Of a stretch of 64,000 nucleotides of DNA, positions 1-12,511 are shown piece by piece. Location of the stretch: assembly GCF_016808335.1 (NCBI RefSeq), contig NC_053153.1:28258090-28322089 (forward strand), given 5' to 3'. This stretch comes from Panicum virgatum. Its lineage: Eukaryota > Streptophyta > Magnoliopsida > Poales > Poaceae. How positions within the stretch are numbered: the first letter of the stretch is position 1; each line of letters opens with the position of its first letter. The notes under the pieces were generated by a model. The model was not told the origin of the DNA and did no database searches. It saw nothing but the letters and a program-made list of their open reading frames with translations. The position numbers were made by a program, and so were the translations under genes.

Positions 1-261
1 GTAGGAGCTCCCCCGGTTTGTGAAGTACTAGTGCTTAAACTTGTGTGGCTTGGCATTAGAATTGTTATGAGAGCTCTTGCTAGCTTGGCACTCTATTTGC
101 TTTGTGTAGGATTTTTTTGGAGGTGCCTTAGATTCATAGTTAGAGGGGTGAAGTATTGACTAAGCGAATAGTTTTAATTCCGCATAAGTTTCGGTTAGCC
201 GGCGCAATTAGTTTTAGAAAGGACTATTCACCCCCCTCTAGTCTGCCATCTCGACCCTACA
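1..261 (+). repeat. 5' LTR (3' end only) of a Sirevirus-like Copia retrotransposon
   Basis: These bases align without large gaps to 11733-11992, the end of a downstream LTR copy. By my own count there are about 20 substitutions and one 1-base indel, so the two LTR ends are roughly 92% identical. The segment ends in CA, is followed by two bases, and then by a primer-binding site, which is the normal order for a 5' LTR. Its start lies outside the window. Confidence 0.9.
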
Positions 262-263
262 AG

Positions 264-275
264 TGGTATCAGAGC
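264..275 (+). promoter_or_regulatory. Primer-binding site (initiator tRNA-Met)
   Basis: TGGTATCAGAGC lies two bases after the LTR end. It matches the usual plant Copia primer-binding site, complementary to the 3' end of initiator tRNA-Met, where minus-strand DNA synthesis starts. It fixes the element's orientation as plus. Confidence 0.9.
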
Positions 276-313
276 CGAGGTCTCTCATTTGTGATCCTTA
301 CCGACCCGAGAGG

Positions 314-2239
314 ATGACGACTTATGGGCTAGATGTTGAGTGTCCACACATTTTTGATGGCACACACTTTGCACGGTGGAAAAATTGGATGATATACAGT
401 TTTAAGTTTATTTGCCCTCAAATGTGGTGGATGGTAGATGTATATTTTTCTCATGTATTGGATGAAGGAAATCTAACTCAAACACAAGAGAAATGCCTAG
501 ATCTAGACATCTAAGCTGCTAATATATTATTTAGATCTTTTCATGATTGCATACTTGGTGAGATCATGGATATGAAAACCGCCCACGAGATTTGGAGTTA
601 TCTCAATGAGAAATATGGGGCGGCCTCCTCCTCCGATGATGATGATAAGCCCAAGGAGGGAGTGCATGAGGATGATGAGCATATCCACGACATTGTGGTT
701 GTGGAAGATTGCTCCACCTCATGGTCAAGTGATGATGATGATGATGATCAGTCTATAACAAGTTCACTTGACAAAGTTGATAATGACAATTCAAGTGTTG
801 CAAATAATGATTCTACTCCAAGCACACTTGATGGTCAAGTTGATTCATTTACGGATGATATTGCTACGTCAAGCTCATCTCCATCGTCACATTGCTTCAT
901 GTCACAAGGTGACACAAATGTATCAAATTGCAATGTGATTGATCTTAATTCATCATATGATGAGCTCTTGAGTAGATATGCTAGCATGACCAAATTATTT
1001 GAGAAAGTGTTAGCCAAAACAATCAAATTGGAAAAAGAAAACTCTTTTCTCAAAGACACATGTGAACAACAAAAACATCTACTTTATGTCATGAGTTGTT
1101 CACATGAGGAGTTAAAATTGACTCATGAGGAGTTTAGTGTTGCTCATGAGAACTTGATACTAGACCTTGCTTTACTCACTAACAAGCTCACCAGTAAAGG
1201 AATTAAAACTAGTGAGAGCTCATCACATGGGTTAAAGGATCGATTGCAAAATGTTGCTAACCCTTGTGATGTAGGCAAGAAGTATGTATCCACCTCATGT
1301 GATGATTTATTATCTATGCCATGTTTTTCACAATTAGATGCTTGTTCTACTTCTATGTCTTGTGAGACTAACCTTTTAAAGGAGAACAATAAGTTTAAAA
1401 GAGAAGTGAAGAATTTGTTTGCCAAGATAGAAAGGTGCTACAACTCCAAAGTCACCTTTGAGCATATATTGAAGAATCAACGACACTATGGCAAGGAGCA
1501 TGGGCTTGGTTTCAAGGGTGGATTGACCAAGGAAGAGAGAAAGAGGAAGAAGAAAAAAGAAAAGATGGAAAAGCAACAATAATTAAAGCTATCTTATTTC
1601 ATGTGCTATCAGTGTCATGAAAGGGGACATCTTGCAAATGGTTGCCCAAACAAAGAGAAGCCTCAACCAAAGCCAAGAGTTAAGCAAGAGAAGTCACCCC
1701 AACCTCAAGTCAAGATCAACCATGATGATCAAGTTGATGACTTGAAGATGATGAAGAAGAGAACAAGAAGGGGTGGCAAGGTAAGAGCAAGGCATCCAAC
1801 TCATATTCAAGATGCCAAGATGTTGAGCAAGAACAATATTCAAGAGAAGAATCCACATGCTCACATCAAGTGCCATAGTTGTGCAACATTGGGTCACCTA
1901 GCTTCGGGTTGCCCAAACAAACTTGAGAAGAAGGTTCAAGCAAACAATGAGAAGCAAGGCAATGAGAAACATCAAATGAGTAAGAAAGAAAAGGCTCAAT
2001 AAAAGAGAAGATGCTACTTATACCGGGAAAGGGGACACATGACTTATTCATGTCCCCTAGGTAAAAATTCTAAGCCTATTTCAATTAATGAAAATATTAT
2101 GCTTAGAAAGAATGGTAATGGTACCTCATTTGTTACTATTGCGAAACATCCCGCTATTCATACTAAGGCATTGTCTAAGTATGTTGCTCCTAACTTGAGA
2201 GGACCCAACCAAGTTTGGGTACCATCAAAACGTGGATGA
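314..2239 (+). pseudogene. Sirevirus-like gag, broken by in-frame stops
   Basis: One reading frame runs from ATG 314 to the stop ending at 2239 and is interrupted by three TAA codons, at 512-514, 1580-1582 and 2000-2002. The N-terminal part has the Copia gag pattern (FDG...W, WMVDV). An acidic Asp-rich stretch and a long polar region follow. Three CCHC zinc knuckles come next, starting near 1604, 1871 and 2012. The first two keep C-x2-C-x4-H-x4-C, while in the third the second cysteine is tyrosine. Gag normally forms the particle that packages element RNA. No protease, integrase, reverse transcriptase or RNase H follows, so the element depended on others to move. The breaks are all single-codon stops in one frame, suggesting decay after insertion rather than rearrangement. 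Confidence 0.85.
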
Positions 2240-5200
2240 ATGTGTGTAGGTACCAAAGGCATTGGAGGCTTGATTCAAATGATATTCATATTTTTGATCT
2301 TATGACTGAGTCAAGTGATTAAAGCCTAGTGCTTTTCTCATCCAAATGCCATGTCAAGCTAATGAAGTCCAAAGTGGTTTCAACACATAAGCACAATTGT
2401 CTTATTGTGGGTGGTTCATTGAATATGTTTGTTGGTTTGCAAACTTATTTGTGTTGAACCTTGCTTTTGGAGGAAAAATCATTTTACATATTGGAAAATG
2501 AGTTAAATGTCATTGACTTCTCAAATGTGGCTTGAAAACTAGCACATATGGCATATGGTTCTTTCATGCATTCTTTGTTTCTATTTTCTGAATTTTTGGA
2601 GCACTTTTGAGCCATTTATGAGTTTTCATGATTTAATTTGATTTATTTTTGATTTTTTGTTGAAACTTGCTCATATGAGTTTTTGGAAGGTTTTCATGCA
2701 AGTTTTGAGATTTTTAGATTTTTATATGAGCAATGATCCCAAATTGAAGTTGGAATGGTGAATATTGACAAAATTCTGGACAGACTGAAATTTGGTAGCG
2801 CGGACGGTCCGCGGGTAAGCGGCGGACGATCCACCGTTCATGAGATTTGGCACCAGAGGCTCTGCAGAAAGATGTTTCAACCTCAAAAATATGCATCGGA
2901 CGGTCCGCCAAGGGACCGCGGACGGTCCGCGGGTCATCGGTGCAACCGGTTAGCTTCGGTGGTGTGCCCACTGAGCAAGGCACGGACAGTCCACCAAGGG
3001 TCAGTGGACAGTCCGCCAATGCTGAAAAAATCTACCAGACGCGGTTTTAGTTCGGGACTCATGTTAAAGTTAGATTGCGGACGGTCCGCCCATGGACTGC
3101 GGACAGTCCGCTCCTGCTGTTTTCAGGTGGATCCTGGCAGCTAGATTTATCATGAGCTACAAAGGTATATCTCTAGTTGATCACATTCATTTGGGTGCAC
3201 ATGAGATGTTTGAATTGGATATATGTGCTCTTGTTGTTTGTTATAAGAAGTTTGAATGGATATGATCATGAGATAATATTTAGTATGTGATATGATTGAA
3301 TATATGTCTTGTGAGAGTATTCAAATAAGTTGGCATCAAGTTTGATTCAATTTGATGAAGTATAGCTCAATTGCTCAAAATCTGTCCTTTATTGAAAATC
3401 TGAGTAAGCTGAGAAGATAGCCATAGTTGGATGATCAAATCTATTTGGATTGGCTTGAACTTCGGTATGCGTGCCCTACACTTATTGTACTAGTTGCTAT
3501 ACAAGTTTCATGAGAATATGATGAGGGATACTTCGGTTTTGGAGTGGATCTTGTCAATGCATGTGCAGCAGTTTTCAGCATACACCCATGAGTGAAGATG
3601 TGAAATCTGGTAGCAATCTAAAAATGCATTGAAGCTCAAATTTTTATGGCTACTATATGACTTAGTGTCACACATCTCCACAAAATTTCGTGGCAATTCA
3701 ACTTGTACTTTAAGAGATTTGATGTATTCTTTGAGAAGTACAAAATCTGCCAGAAAAGTGACAAATATTAGATTGATCTTGAGTCACTTAAATTGAAAGG
3801 TCCTTAAGTTGGAATCATCTTTACAAGTGGTTGAGGAATCTAGGTTTGGTTTTGAGAGAAGCTAGAAGCATAACAAGTATTAGGTACAAGGCCATTTGAT
3901 TGTGGTGTGTACTTGTCACACATTTGGCACTCAATTGGAAGATCAAGACCAAGCTCAAGTAGAAAGAAAAGGACTTAAGGAAAGATTTGAAGATTTCTCA
4001 TCATGACAAGTCCATAGTTTGATCAATCAATCAAAGTCATTCAAGTGAGTGTCAAGAATGGTTCTTGGAGAGATCACTTCTCCTTGGAGAGGGGCCGGGC
4101 CGCCCAATAGTGAGATGGACAAGCAAGGTGTTTGGAAGGCCGACATGGAAGTGGTAATTTAGAGTCATTGGAGATGCTTAGTTGAAACTATCAAATGGGT
4201 TGATCAAGAAAAGCAAGCAACACCCAACATAGAGAGATTCATGATAGTTCAAGTATATTCAAGTGGTATTCTCTCAAGCAAGCAAATATAAAAAAGAAGA
4301 AGCAAGCCAACCACAATAAAATAGTGCACTTGATCATAAATAATTCTCAATTCATATGGGTGAAAGCATGGTACTCATATTGGCATTCTTTGTCTTCACC
4401 AAGCTATTATAATTGGACTTCATGATGCTAGTTGGAGAGCTAAATTGGAATCTAATGATTATCCTCTACTCCAACATAGCAAGGTGAAATTGCTTGACGT
4501 ATGCATTCATTATATTGCTAAGAACATGATTAGTGCATATAGTCATATATTGTGATCATTCATGAAAAATAAAATGATTTTAAATGTTTATATGGTGCCA
4601 CTATTGCTTCTATGATTGATATGATCTGGTGGTAACATATGACATGTTCATGAGCTAGTAAACCCAAGTAGTTGATCTAGAAAATGAGCATTCAAGTCTT
4701 TAACTCAACATTGTCAAGATAACCCTTAGAATAAGGCGTGAAGAAGCTTGTCATTGGTTCAAACCGAGTTAGATCATTTGGGCAAGTAATCTAGATCAAG
4801 TCAAAGAAAAAGAAGCTCATGGAAATAATCTAGTTCAAGAATTGGTTATATTTGTCAAATTCATCAAGTGGTCCATCATCATTCCTACAAGTGGTACTAT
4901 ATTCATGGTATACATGATCATACAAGTGGTATTTCATTCAAATGATATCTAGTCTATCAAATGGTGGTTCCACAAGTGATCATCAACTTTAAGTGATCAA
5001 TTCAAATCAAGAAAACTACCCTCATCAAGAAGAGCTCAAGATTCAAATGGATTGACAAACACTTTGACATAGGGGGGAGCCCCACTACAAGGTATCAAGG
5101 TCAAGGATCCTACTAGTGTCCTACATGTGGCATTTCAAAGTGGTCTTCATGCTTCCACATGTTGTTGTTACAAGTGGTGTCAATTCCAATCAAATTGAAA

Positions 5201-6173
5201 GTGTCCATAAAAAATGAAGATTCAAGACTCAACCATCTACCCAAGTCCAACTCTTTGTATCAAACCACAAATGCTTCATATGATTTCCTACAAGGGGTAT
5301 TCAAGTGGTAACCCTACAAGTACAAGAGGTACAACTTCAAGTGGTAGCCATTGATCTTCACATGGCAAATTTCATGTGGTTTCGGCCCTTTTTATGGTCA
5401 TTGATGACAAAGGGGGAGAGGAATGAACAAAGATATGAATTATCCTTGGATGACAAAGGGGGAGATGAGACGAGAGTGCGAGCATGGACATGGATCAAGA
5501 GGAGCAATATTGAGGAGGATCAATATTCTTGGACAAGAGGAGTACACAAGTAGAGGGAGCAAGTTCATGAACTTGGTTGTTTGCATTTGATATGTGCATA
5601 TTCATGTGCTTGCTTGCATTTGCATAAGTTTTAAAATTTATATATGCAATGCTTGTGTGTGATATATGCTAGTCATAGAACTTGATTGATGATTTGATAA
5701 CTAGCATGCATAGATTGTAGCTAGACATGTTATTTTTACAAGTGAATCAAGAGCCTTGCTAATAATGTTGATCTCATGAGGTATCTTGAGTTTTTTATGC
5801 ATGTCTAGTTACTCATTGATGCTAAGGAATGAACTTCAAGGATGCAACTCAAATTGGTATCACGCTTCAAAGGTTTATCCTATATATCTTAGCTTCACTT
5901 AGTAGTGATAAAAATCCCACAAATTTCATATTTATGCATGTGTGTGAGTTTAAAACCAAATCTCTTGAGCACATATGTAGGGGGAGTTATCACTACCAAG
6001 TTGGATTTTTATGGTTCTTATCCAATCTTTCACAAGTAGTCTTAATGGTGGATAAGCAACATAAAATCCAAACCAAGTTAGCAATTTATACTTGTATGAA
6101 GTGCTAACTTGGAATTAATACTTAATTTCCATATCTTTATAGATTTGTCATCAATTACCAAAAAGAGAGAGAT
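2240..6173 (+). mobile_element. Internal non-coding region of the gag-only retrotransposon
   Basis: Almost 4 kb between gag and the 3' LTR lacks any recognisable pol domain on either strand. It is AT-rich and contains a palindrome array (2795-3112) and many short CAAGTGGT-type repeats (about 4860-5350). Polypurine tracts occur at 5409-5420, 5455-5466 and 5979-5986, with the presumed functional one at 6160-6172, just before the LTR. Multiple polypurine tracts upstream of the 3' LTR are a known Sirevirus trait. Replacement of pol by non-coding sequence marks a non-autonomous element. Confidence 0.75.
2795..3112. repeat. Array of GCGGACGGTCCGC palindromes, internal copy
   Basis: At least seven exact or one-off copies of the palindrome GCGGACGGTCCGC, or its half-decayed form GGACAGTCCRC, are spaced 20-60 bases apart. 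The same motif fills part of the 3' LTR (7227-7748). Sireviruses are known for conserved non-coding palindromes of this kind, thought to act as cis-regulatory sites. Finding them inside the internal region as well suggests part of the LTR-type sequence was copied inward. Confidence 0.8.
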
Positions 6174-7226
6174 TAAAAGGCCATTGTTTGGTTTTGGTAA
6201 TTGAGTGACAACTTAGGTGGACTAATAAGTGTTTATGTTGAGATACACAGGTGATTAGTCCACACAAAGACACTAGTATGAGCAACATGTGCCATGGAGG
6301 AGAAATTGCTAAGGGTTGATGCTATGCTCATATAGTGTGATGGAGGAACTCATTGCATATGAGACTTGACATGGAGTCATGTGACCAAAGTGGAGAAGAT
6401 CAAGACAAGGCTTGGCTTGATGGATCGGTTGCAATGGTGAAAGGGAAAGTCAAGGCTTTGAAGTGAGGGACCGCGTGGCGGTAAAGCTTGAGCAATACTT
6501 GGCACCGATGGACCGAGGTAACGGTGAAGAGCGAGCAAGGTCAAGATCGATGGACCAAAGAGGTCATGTGATGATATGGAGTAGATCATATCATTCAAGG
6601 AAGATCAAGCCAAGTGTTGACTCAAGATGATGATCAAAAGGCTTGATGGAGTTTGGTGCTTGTGTGGCATCAATATTTGGGAAGATGAAATGGAATGTGC
6701 AAGGCAAAGGTATGACTTGTAGGGCATTTCATTTCACCGGTCAAAGATTGTGTAGAGAAGTGCATGACCGGATTTAGGATAGATGGCTGTACTATCAAGA
6801 GGGGCAAACTTGTTTGCATATCGGTCATCTAGTGCACTTGAGCTATCTAACATTGCGATGTTGCTAGGATCGAGTGGCGTGATGAGATCAAGTAAAAATC
6901 CTTTGAAAATGATTGTGAAAATGCTAATACACATGCACATGGTGTTGTTCACTTGGTGTTGTTGGCACATTTGCAAAAGGAGAAGGTGTTGGAGTTGATG
7001 TTGATCAACTTTTGGAAGCAAGAAAGGTTTTTCGGTGTTCTCCGGAAACTAGGTTGTCTCTTGGAGTGGAATACTGCTTTGATCCATTGTGTTTTGGATC
7101 AAGTATTCAGTTGAGTTGTGTAGCCCTATGAATTAACTTTCCATATATTTCAAGATCGCCTAATTTGGACATCGGAGTTAAGTGTTATGGCCGTTTCACC
7201 GAGGTACATTTCTGCTGGAAATATAC

Positions 7227-7748
7227 CTGCGGACGGTCCGCTCCAGGGGGGGCGGACGGTCCGCCGTTGTCTCGTTTGAGCTCGAACAGAACTGTTTTTG
7301 GTTCTGTTGGTGGTCCAAAATAAACTGTGGACCGTCCGGTCCATGGGGGCGGACGGTCTGCCTTTAAAAACTGAAACGAGCGCAGAAACTTGGTAGTGCG
7401 GACGGTCCAGCCCTTGGGAGCAGACAGTCCGCCTCCTACTGAAATTTCTGGGATAGAAACCTTGTAGGTTCTGGTGGTTTGCACGAAGTGAAGGGCGGAC
7501 GGTCCGCCAATGGGGGGCGGACGGTCCGCCCCTCAACTTTCAGTTTGCCCAGAGACGCTGTCTCTATGAGTGTTCGGAGTGTTTGAACGGCGGACGGTCC
7601 GCCCCTAGGGCGCGGACAGTCCGCTAAGGGCTCTAACGGTCGACTCTGACACATAATCATTGTTTTTCTAGCCGTTGGTTTTGAATGGCGGACGGTCCGG
7701 TCTCTGTGAGGCGGACGGTCCGGTCTCTGTGAGGCGGACGGTCCGTGA
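7227..7748. repeat. Array of GCGGACGGTCCGC palindromes in the LTR
   Basis: About eleven copies of GCGGACGGTCCGC or close variants lie just upstream of the LTR TATA box. The last three sit in a 23-base tandem repeat (about 7687-7745). The position, within 600 bases upstream of the inferred transcription start, fits a cis-regulatory role in the U3 part of the LTR. Confidence 0.85.
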
Positions 7749-7800
7749 AAGCTCTGCTTTCACGGGATTTGAGTGTAACGGCTAGTTTGAGGCCTCCCTC

Positions 7801-7808
7801 TATAAATA
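7801..7808 (+). promoter_or_regulatory. TATA box of the Sirevirus-like 3' LTR
   Basis: TATAAATA follows a CT-rich stretch and the palindrome array, and is the natural core promoter of this LTR. The nested element is inserted about 40 bases downstream, next to where transcription would start. Confidence 0.6.
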
Positions 7809-7841
7809 GAGGGTGTGGTCGGCCATTTGACGCTGCTGAGC

Positions 7842-10800
7842 TGTAACATCCCAGTTTTCATCACTATTAAGGGGGAGTGTTGAAATATACAATGCAAACT
7901 TCTAGAAGGTTCTATAAAAATAAGGATAAACCATGGCATAATTTTGTTCACCATGACAAGGTTCTAGAATGTTCCACAAGAATCATAAGAAGACATGAAG
8001 CTTAGATATTTTCTTGTCATGGTAAAATTTAGAATTTTCTAGAAATAGATATTTGTAGGGAACTTAGATATTTGTAGGGAACCTCCTAGAGTGTGACATG
8101 TGTCACTCATCCAAGAGGGTATGGGCGCCTATATAAGGAGGGTGCCACCCCTTGCCATTCCATACTACTCCACTCCATCCCACACACATCCAAGGGCATG
8201 GCAGAAGTGAGCATTGGTAGAGTGTGCTAGGTGTGTGTTCCTTTGTTGCTCCAATAAGGTAAGCGTCTTTATAAGTGTTAGTCTCCCGGTTAAGTTTAGT
8301 ACTTAGTGTATAAGTTGTGATCCATCGAAGGTTGGCTCTGTCACCCGGGATCACAAAAGGGTCTGGGCTTCATCGAAGGTTGGCTCTGCCACCCGGAAGC
8401 CAGCTTCATCTGTTGGTAGGCTCTGCCTCCCGGAAGCAAAAGGCGGCTCTGCCATAAAAAAGACCCGGTACACTAAGTAACTAGAAGCTGACCGACTCTG
8501 AAGTGAGTTGGTGTAGATCCTCAACTTAGTAGGGCCACCTCAATTTCCAGCAATCACTAAAATAAAACTTATGTTGTAATTAAACTAGTAACGTAAAATA
8601 ATACTAATGTCATATGAAGTATTACATAATTACAAGGCAAACTAGTTTATACTCTTGCCTTGCGTTAGTACATTCGTTCCCTCCAGTAACCAGCATATGC
8701 ATGCTTGCACCTACGACAAAAATCATCTTGTCTCTTCCCATAGAAGCCTCTCGAGTCACCGTACCACGCCATAATTCCCAGACAATCATGACAGCGCCTA
8801 CCTCCTTCGCCATAACTTCATCATCCCCTGGAAGCCACAGAGTACCCCCACCATTGACCTTGAAATGACCCGTCATGGCAGCACTCACTCCATTTCCTGG
8901 AAGCCGGCAAGAGTGCTCACAATATTAAATAACCCGTCATGCAAATATGGCAGCACCTACCTCGCCGTAAATCGGGGTCGTCGCGCACAGTGCCGGCCGA
9001 GATTGTTTTTCTCCGCCGCGCGAACCGCCTCACCTCGTCTATAAAAGAAGCCGACACCCCTCCCTGCCGTCCCCACCCGCGCTCGCTCTCGCTCGAGCAC
9101 GCGCGACACGCCGGCCCCACGACGGGACCGCGCATTGCCGCCGGCACCACGCCGTGCCACCCACCTCCGCGTCCCCACCTCGCCCACGCCGCTGCAGCGT
9201 CCTCGCCGGCTTTGCCGCCTCGACGCTCGCGCCTTCAGCGCTGCCACTGTTCGCATTGACGACGAGCTGCCGTGGCCCACGCCGTCGCCCGTCCCTGCGC
9301 GACGCCGCTGCTGCTCTCCTCGCCTATAAAAGGAGCGAGGCCGTGACGAGCCCCGTCACCAGCCCAAGCACACCGAGCCGCTTCGCTCCGCTAGCTGAAC
9401 CACTCCTTACGAACCCAGCTCACTCACGAGATGAAGCTCCAACAGTTGACCCTCTTCCTCGAGCTGTTCCGCGCCATGGTGAGATGGCAGACAGCTCCCC
9501 GACCATTAACTCCACAACACTAATAAAGGCCCAAAACACCCACCAGGCCGTGAGCACTTAATCGAAATCATTCTACCAATCAATATTGTAAACTCAATAT
9601 CTCCTTCATATCAACTCGTTTTCACATAACTCTTTTTCCTAAACTCTCCTCAAATCATATACTATCTGTTCCTCCTATTTTCATCTCCATTTGAGCTTAT
9701 TTTATTGCTTGCTTGTGTTTGTTTGCCGGTTGTGCCGTTTTCACCCATAGACCATGGAGTGACCGAGGAGGAGCCTGCCAAGGAGCCAGAAGACCCGTAC
9801 CACGAGCAGGAAGCCGCCGCCGACGACGCGTACGCAAGCGAAGGCAAGTTTCATCGACCCCTACGTGAGCGGTTGCATCCATGTGAGGACATTTTGCTGT
9901 AGCCTGGGTCTAGGATCGAATACATATACCAGTACTTGAGTGATTGAGTGTGCTCATGCATGCATCTGAGTAGTCATGCATATCCAGAGCTAAGGCTAGG
10001 ATACGAAGGGATCTGGCTAAGACCAGGGCAGCTGGGTGTGCTGGAGCCGGCGCTACCGTGGTGATAGACTGGCAGGTGAGTGCTACCGTGGTGGTAGGCT
10101 CGAGTTGACATGTTGAGGGATGATTGCTGCCCTAGTGAACCATAAGGACCGAGTTGTTTTGACATCTCACCTAGATTACTTTAGTACGACCACAGGTTCT
10201 GGTATGGGCCGAACTTAGCCTAATCCCACTGGTTAGCCTGACGGTCGCAGGTATGGTTTACGGGTATAGACCATTGGGGTCAGGGCCCGAGGGTTTGTGC
10301 GGCCGGGCTGGGGCGTGACCACGGCTGGGTGTCGGCTATGTCGGTTGTCCGTTCGGGCAGTCGAGCATATGGGTACAGTGTACGACCTCTGCAGAGTGTA
10401 TAATCCATTCGAATGGTCCGTGCCCACGGTATGGGCAGGCTACGGTGTGGTCCTGACAACTAGTGAGCTACCTACTGTGGGTTGTGTCGGGAAGAGTTGC
10501 ATACCATTAGTTGCATTGCTAATGCATTGTGCTCAATGTGCGTCGTGCATGTCATTTCCCCTCCCGTAGGGCGAGGTGGAGCTTGCTGAGTACTTTTGTA
10601 CTCAACCCTTGTTGATTTTTCTCCAGATGATCCTGACTTTGTGCCGGAAGACTACGAGTAGATCGTGTCCGCACCCAAGCTGATCGAGTGGAGCCGTGAT
10701 GGATGAAGAGCTAGTCCTCCATGCCGTCATGCTAGTCGTTATCCTATGGTTGATCTGTGTAGCTCTGTGTTGTCGCTTTATCCCTCGTGTACATGTTGAA

Positions 10801-10911
10801 TAAAGCTCTGTATGACTCTGGACTCCACTTGATGTAACATGTATTATGCCGGAGACTTTATTCAGTAATTAATACATGGTTTAGCCTTGATCTTTGGGTC
10901 GGGGCACTTCA
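7842..10911 (+). mobile_element. Solo LTR (about 2.4 kb without its own insert) with TSD TGAGC
   Basis: The segment begins TGTAACATCCC and ends GGGGCACTTCA, so it has TG...CA ends. It is bounded by identical 5-base repeats TGAGC at 7837-7841 and 10912-10916. No second copy of its start or end is present, and there is no internal coding region, so it is a solo LTR left by recombination between two LTRs. The TGTAACATCCC start is common in long grass Gypsy-type LTRs, but the superfamily is inferred only. GC-rich stretches near 9000-9500 contain TATAAAA at 9040 and 9325. Long open frames there are GC artefacts. A Copia-type LTR is nested at 7878-8552. Confidence 0.8.
7878..8552 (+). repeat. Nested Copia-type LTR (TGTTG...CAGCA)
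   Basis: The segment starts TGTTGAAATAT and ends CAGCA. It contains TATATAAG at about 8130 and CACCCGGAAGC-like repeats at 8340-8450. It is preceded by a polypurine-like AAGGGGGAG. The 7-mer ATCACTA occurs at 7860-7866 and again directly after the LTR at 8553-8559, as if a piece consisting of polypurine tract plus LTR had inserted. Confidence 0.7.
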
Positions 10912-11992
10912 TGAGCACCTTGGGGACTTGGTGTCCTTGTGTGAGAGTGCTTGAGAGCCCTCTACTCACTCTAACTTGATAGTAATCATCCGATCGAGTG
11001 AGAGAGCGATTCTAGTGCGATTGCTTTGAGAGATTGCATCGAGTGGCACTAGGTGATCGTGTTGCAAGCCGGTGTGCTTGTTATTCTCAGAGGTTGCCAC
11101 CTCCTAGACGGCTTGGTGGCAAGAGGCTCCATTGAAGCCCGCAAGAAGATTGTGCGGTGCTCCGAAAAAGAGATTGTGAGGGGTATTGTGCTCACCCCGC
11201 GGGAACCGCGAAGAGCAACTCTAGTTGAGCGAGACGTGAAGAGCAACAAGTGGTCCGGGCGTATCATGTGCTAGAGCTTGGTGTGAGCACTCCACGTGGG
11301 AGAGTGTGACTTGAGAGTCACCACTAGCAACAGGATCGGCGACAACCTTGGAGCTTGTCTCAACGAGGATTAGCTTGGTGGCGACCAAGTGAATCTCGGG
11401 ATAAAAATCACCGTGTCAATTTTGTCTACTCTTCTCGGTGGTTTGCATTCTTCAAGTCACAAGCCTTGTATTTACATTCATATATATCTTGTGCTTGTGT
11501 AGTTGCTCTCTAGTGATTAGTTAGCTTGTGTAGCTTGCTAATCATCTTCTTGCTTGTGTAGCTAGAAGTAGAGATCCTAGTGTAACTAGTTAGCTTGTGT
11601 AGCTTAATTAGTTGCTCTTGCTTAGATTGTGTAGCTAAGCAAGTTGAGCTCTTGGGTTTGGATTGTGTATCCTTGTCCTTGAGCATCTAGTGAGCTTATG
11701 TTTGGTTTTGTGCTTTTACTCATTAGAATTGTGTAGGAGCTCCCCCGGTTTGTGAAGTACTAGTGCTTAGGTTTGTGTGGCTTTGCATTAGAATTGTTAG
11801 GAAAGCTCTTGCTAGCTTGGCACTCCATTTGCTTTGTGTAGGATCTTTTTGGAGGTGCCTTAGAGTCATAGTTAGAGGGGTGAAGTCTTGGCTAAGCGAA
11901 TAATTTCAATTCCGCATAAATTTCGGTTAACCGGCGCAATTAGTTTTAGAAAGGACTATTCGTCCCCTCTAGCCCGACATCTCGACCCTACA

Positions 11993-12308
11993 GGCAGGAG
12001 CATGATGCGTGTCAACGCACGACAATAAAGAAGCCTGCACACATTTCGCACAGGTCCTTTTCCTTCTTCCACTACCGGTCCACCTCATGCATCTTTCTCA
12101 AACTGTGCTAGGCCCTATCTCGGGATTGCATATATACATGTATACATATCTCTCTCTCCATGTGTATATATATCAAGATAAATATATATGGTCCCCAGCC
12201 CAGCTCGTAGTTCCATATGCATGCACGGTATGCACTCTCATGCTAGCACATAAATACTGCAACAGATAAAATCTCATGCATATGCAAACTCATCGGTGTG
12301 TGCTGTTA
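11993..12308. other. Intergenic, no gene seen
   Basis: AT-rich sequence with TATATA/CATGTATA runs between the retrotransposon and a MITE. Nothing coding or structured was recognised. Confidence 0.5.
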
Positions 12309-12504
12309 GGCCAGTCTCAATGGGAGTTTTCTGGATGATTTCATAGTATTAAATATCATCAATTTTGCTAATATGACAAGAAGAGAGAACGATAGAGTTT
12401 CATGGTATTTGAGGAGAGTTTCATCACCATGAAACTCATCTAGCATAGTTACGTAGTTCTTAGTCTAGGTAACTGTACCCATGAAACTTCCACTGAGATT
12501 GGCC
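12309..12504. mobile_element. Tourist-like (PIF/Harbinger) MITE, copy 1
   Basis: The terminal inverted repeats are GGCCAGTCTCAATGG at the left and CCACTGAGATTGGCC at the right. The flanks are TTA at 12306-12308 and TTG at 12505-12507, one mismatch from a TTA target duplication. A diverged relative lies at 33228-33378. Confidence 0.8.
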
Positions 12505-12511
12505 TTGACTA

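Larger units (their letters stand above)
6174..11992 (+). repeat. 3' LTR of the Sirevirus-like element, interrupted by a nested LTR
   Basis: The LTR starts right after the polypurine tract (6160-6172), with TA where TG is expected, and ends in CA at 11992. Its last 260 bases match the 5' LTR fragment at 1-261. After removing the nested insertion and its duplicated target (7842-10916) it is about 2.74 kb. It carries the palindrome array, a TATA box at 7801, and GTGTAG-type repeats near 11500-11750. Confidence 0.85.

Noticed and set aside
2795..7748. GCGGACGGTCCGC arrays as a CRISPR-like repeat
   Set aside because: Repeats are short palindromes with irregular spacing, inside a plant retrotransposon. 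There is no spacer structure and no cas gene.
8939..9561. Several overlapping Arg/Pro-rich open frames on both strands
   Set aside because: They lie in the GC-rich part of the solo LTR. No splice pattern, domain or codon bias supports a gene.
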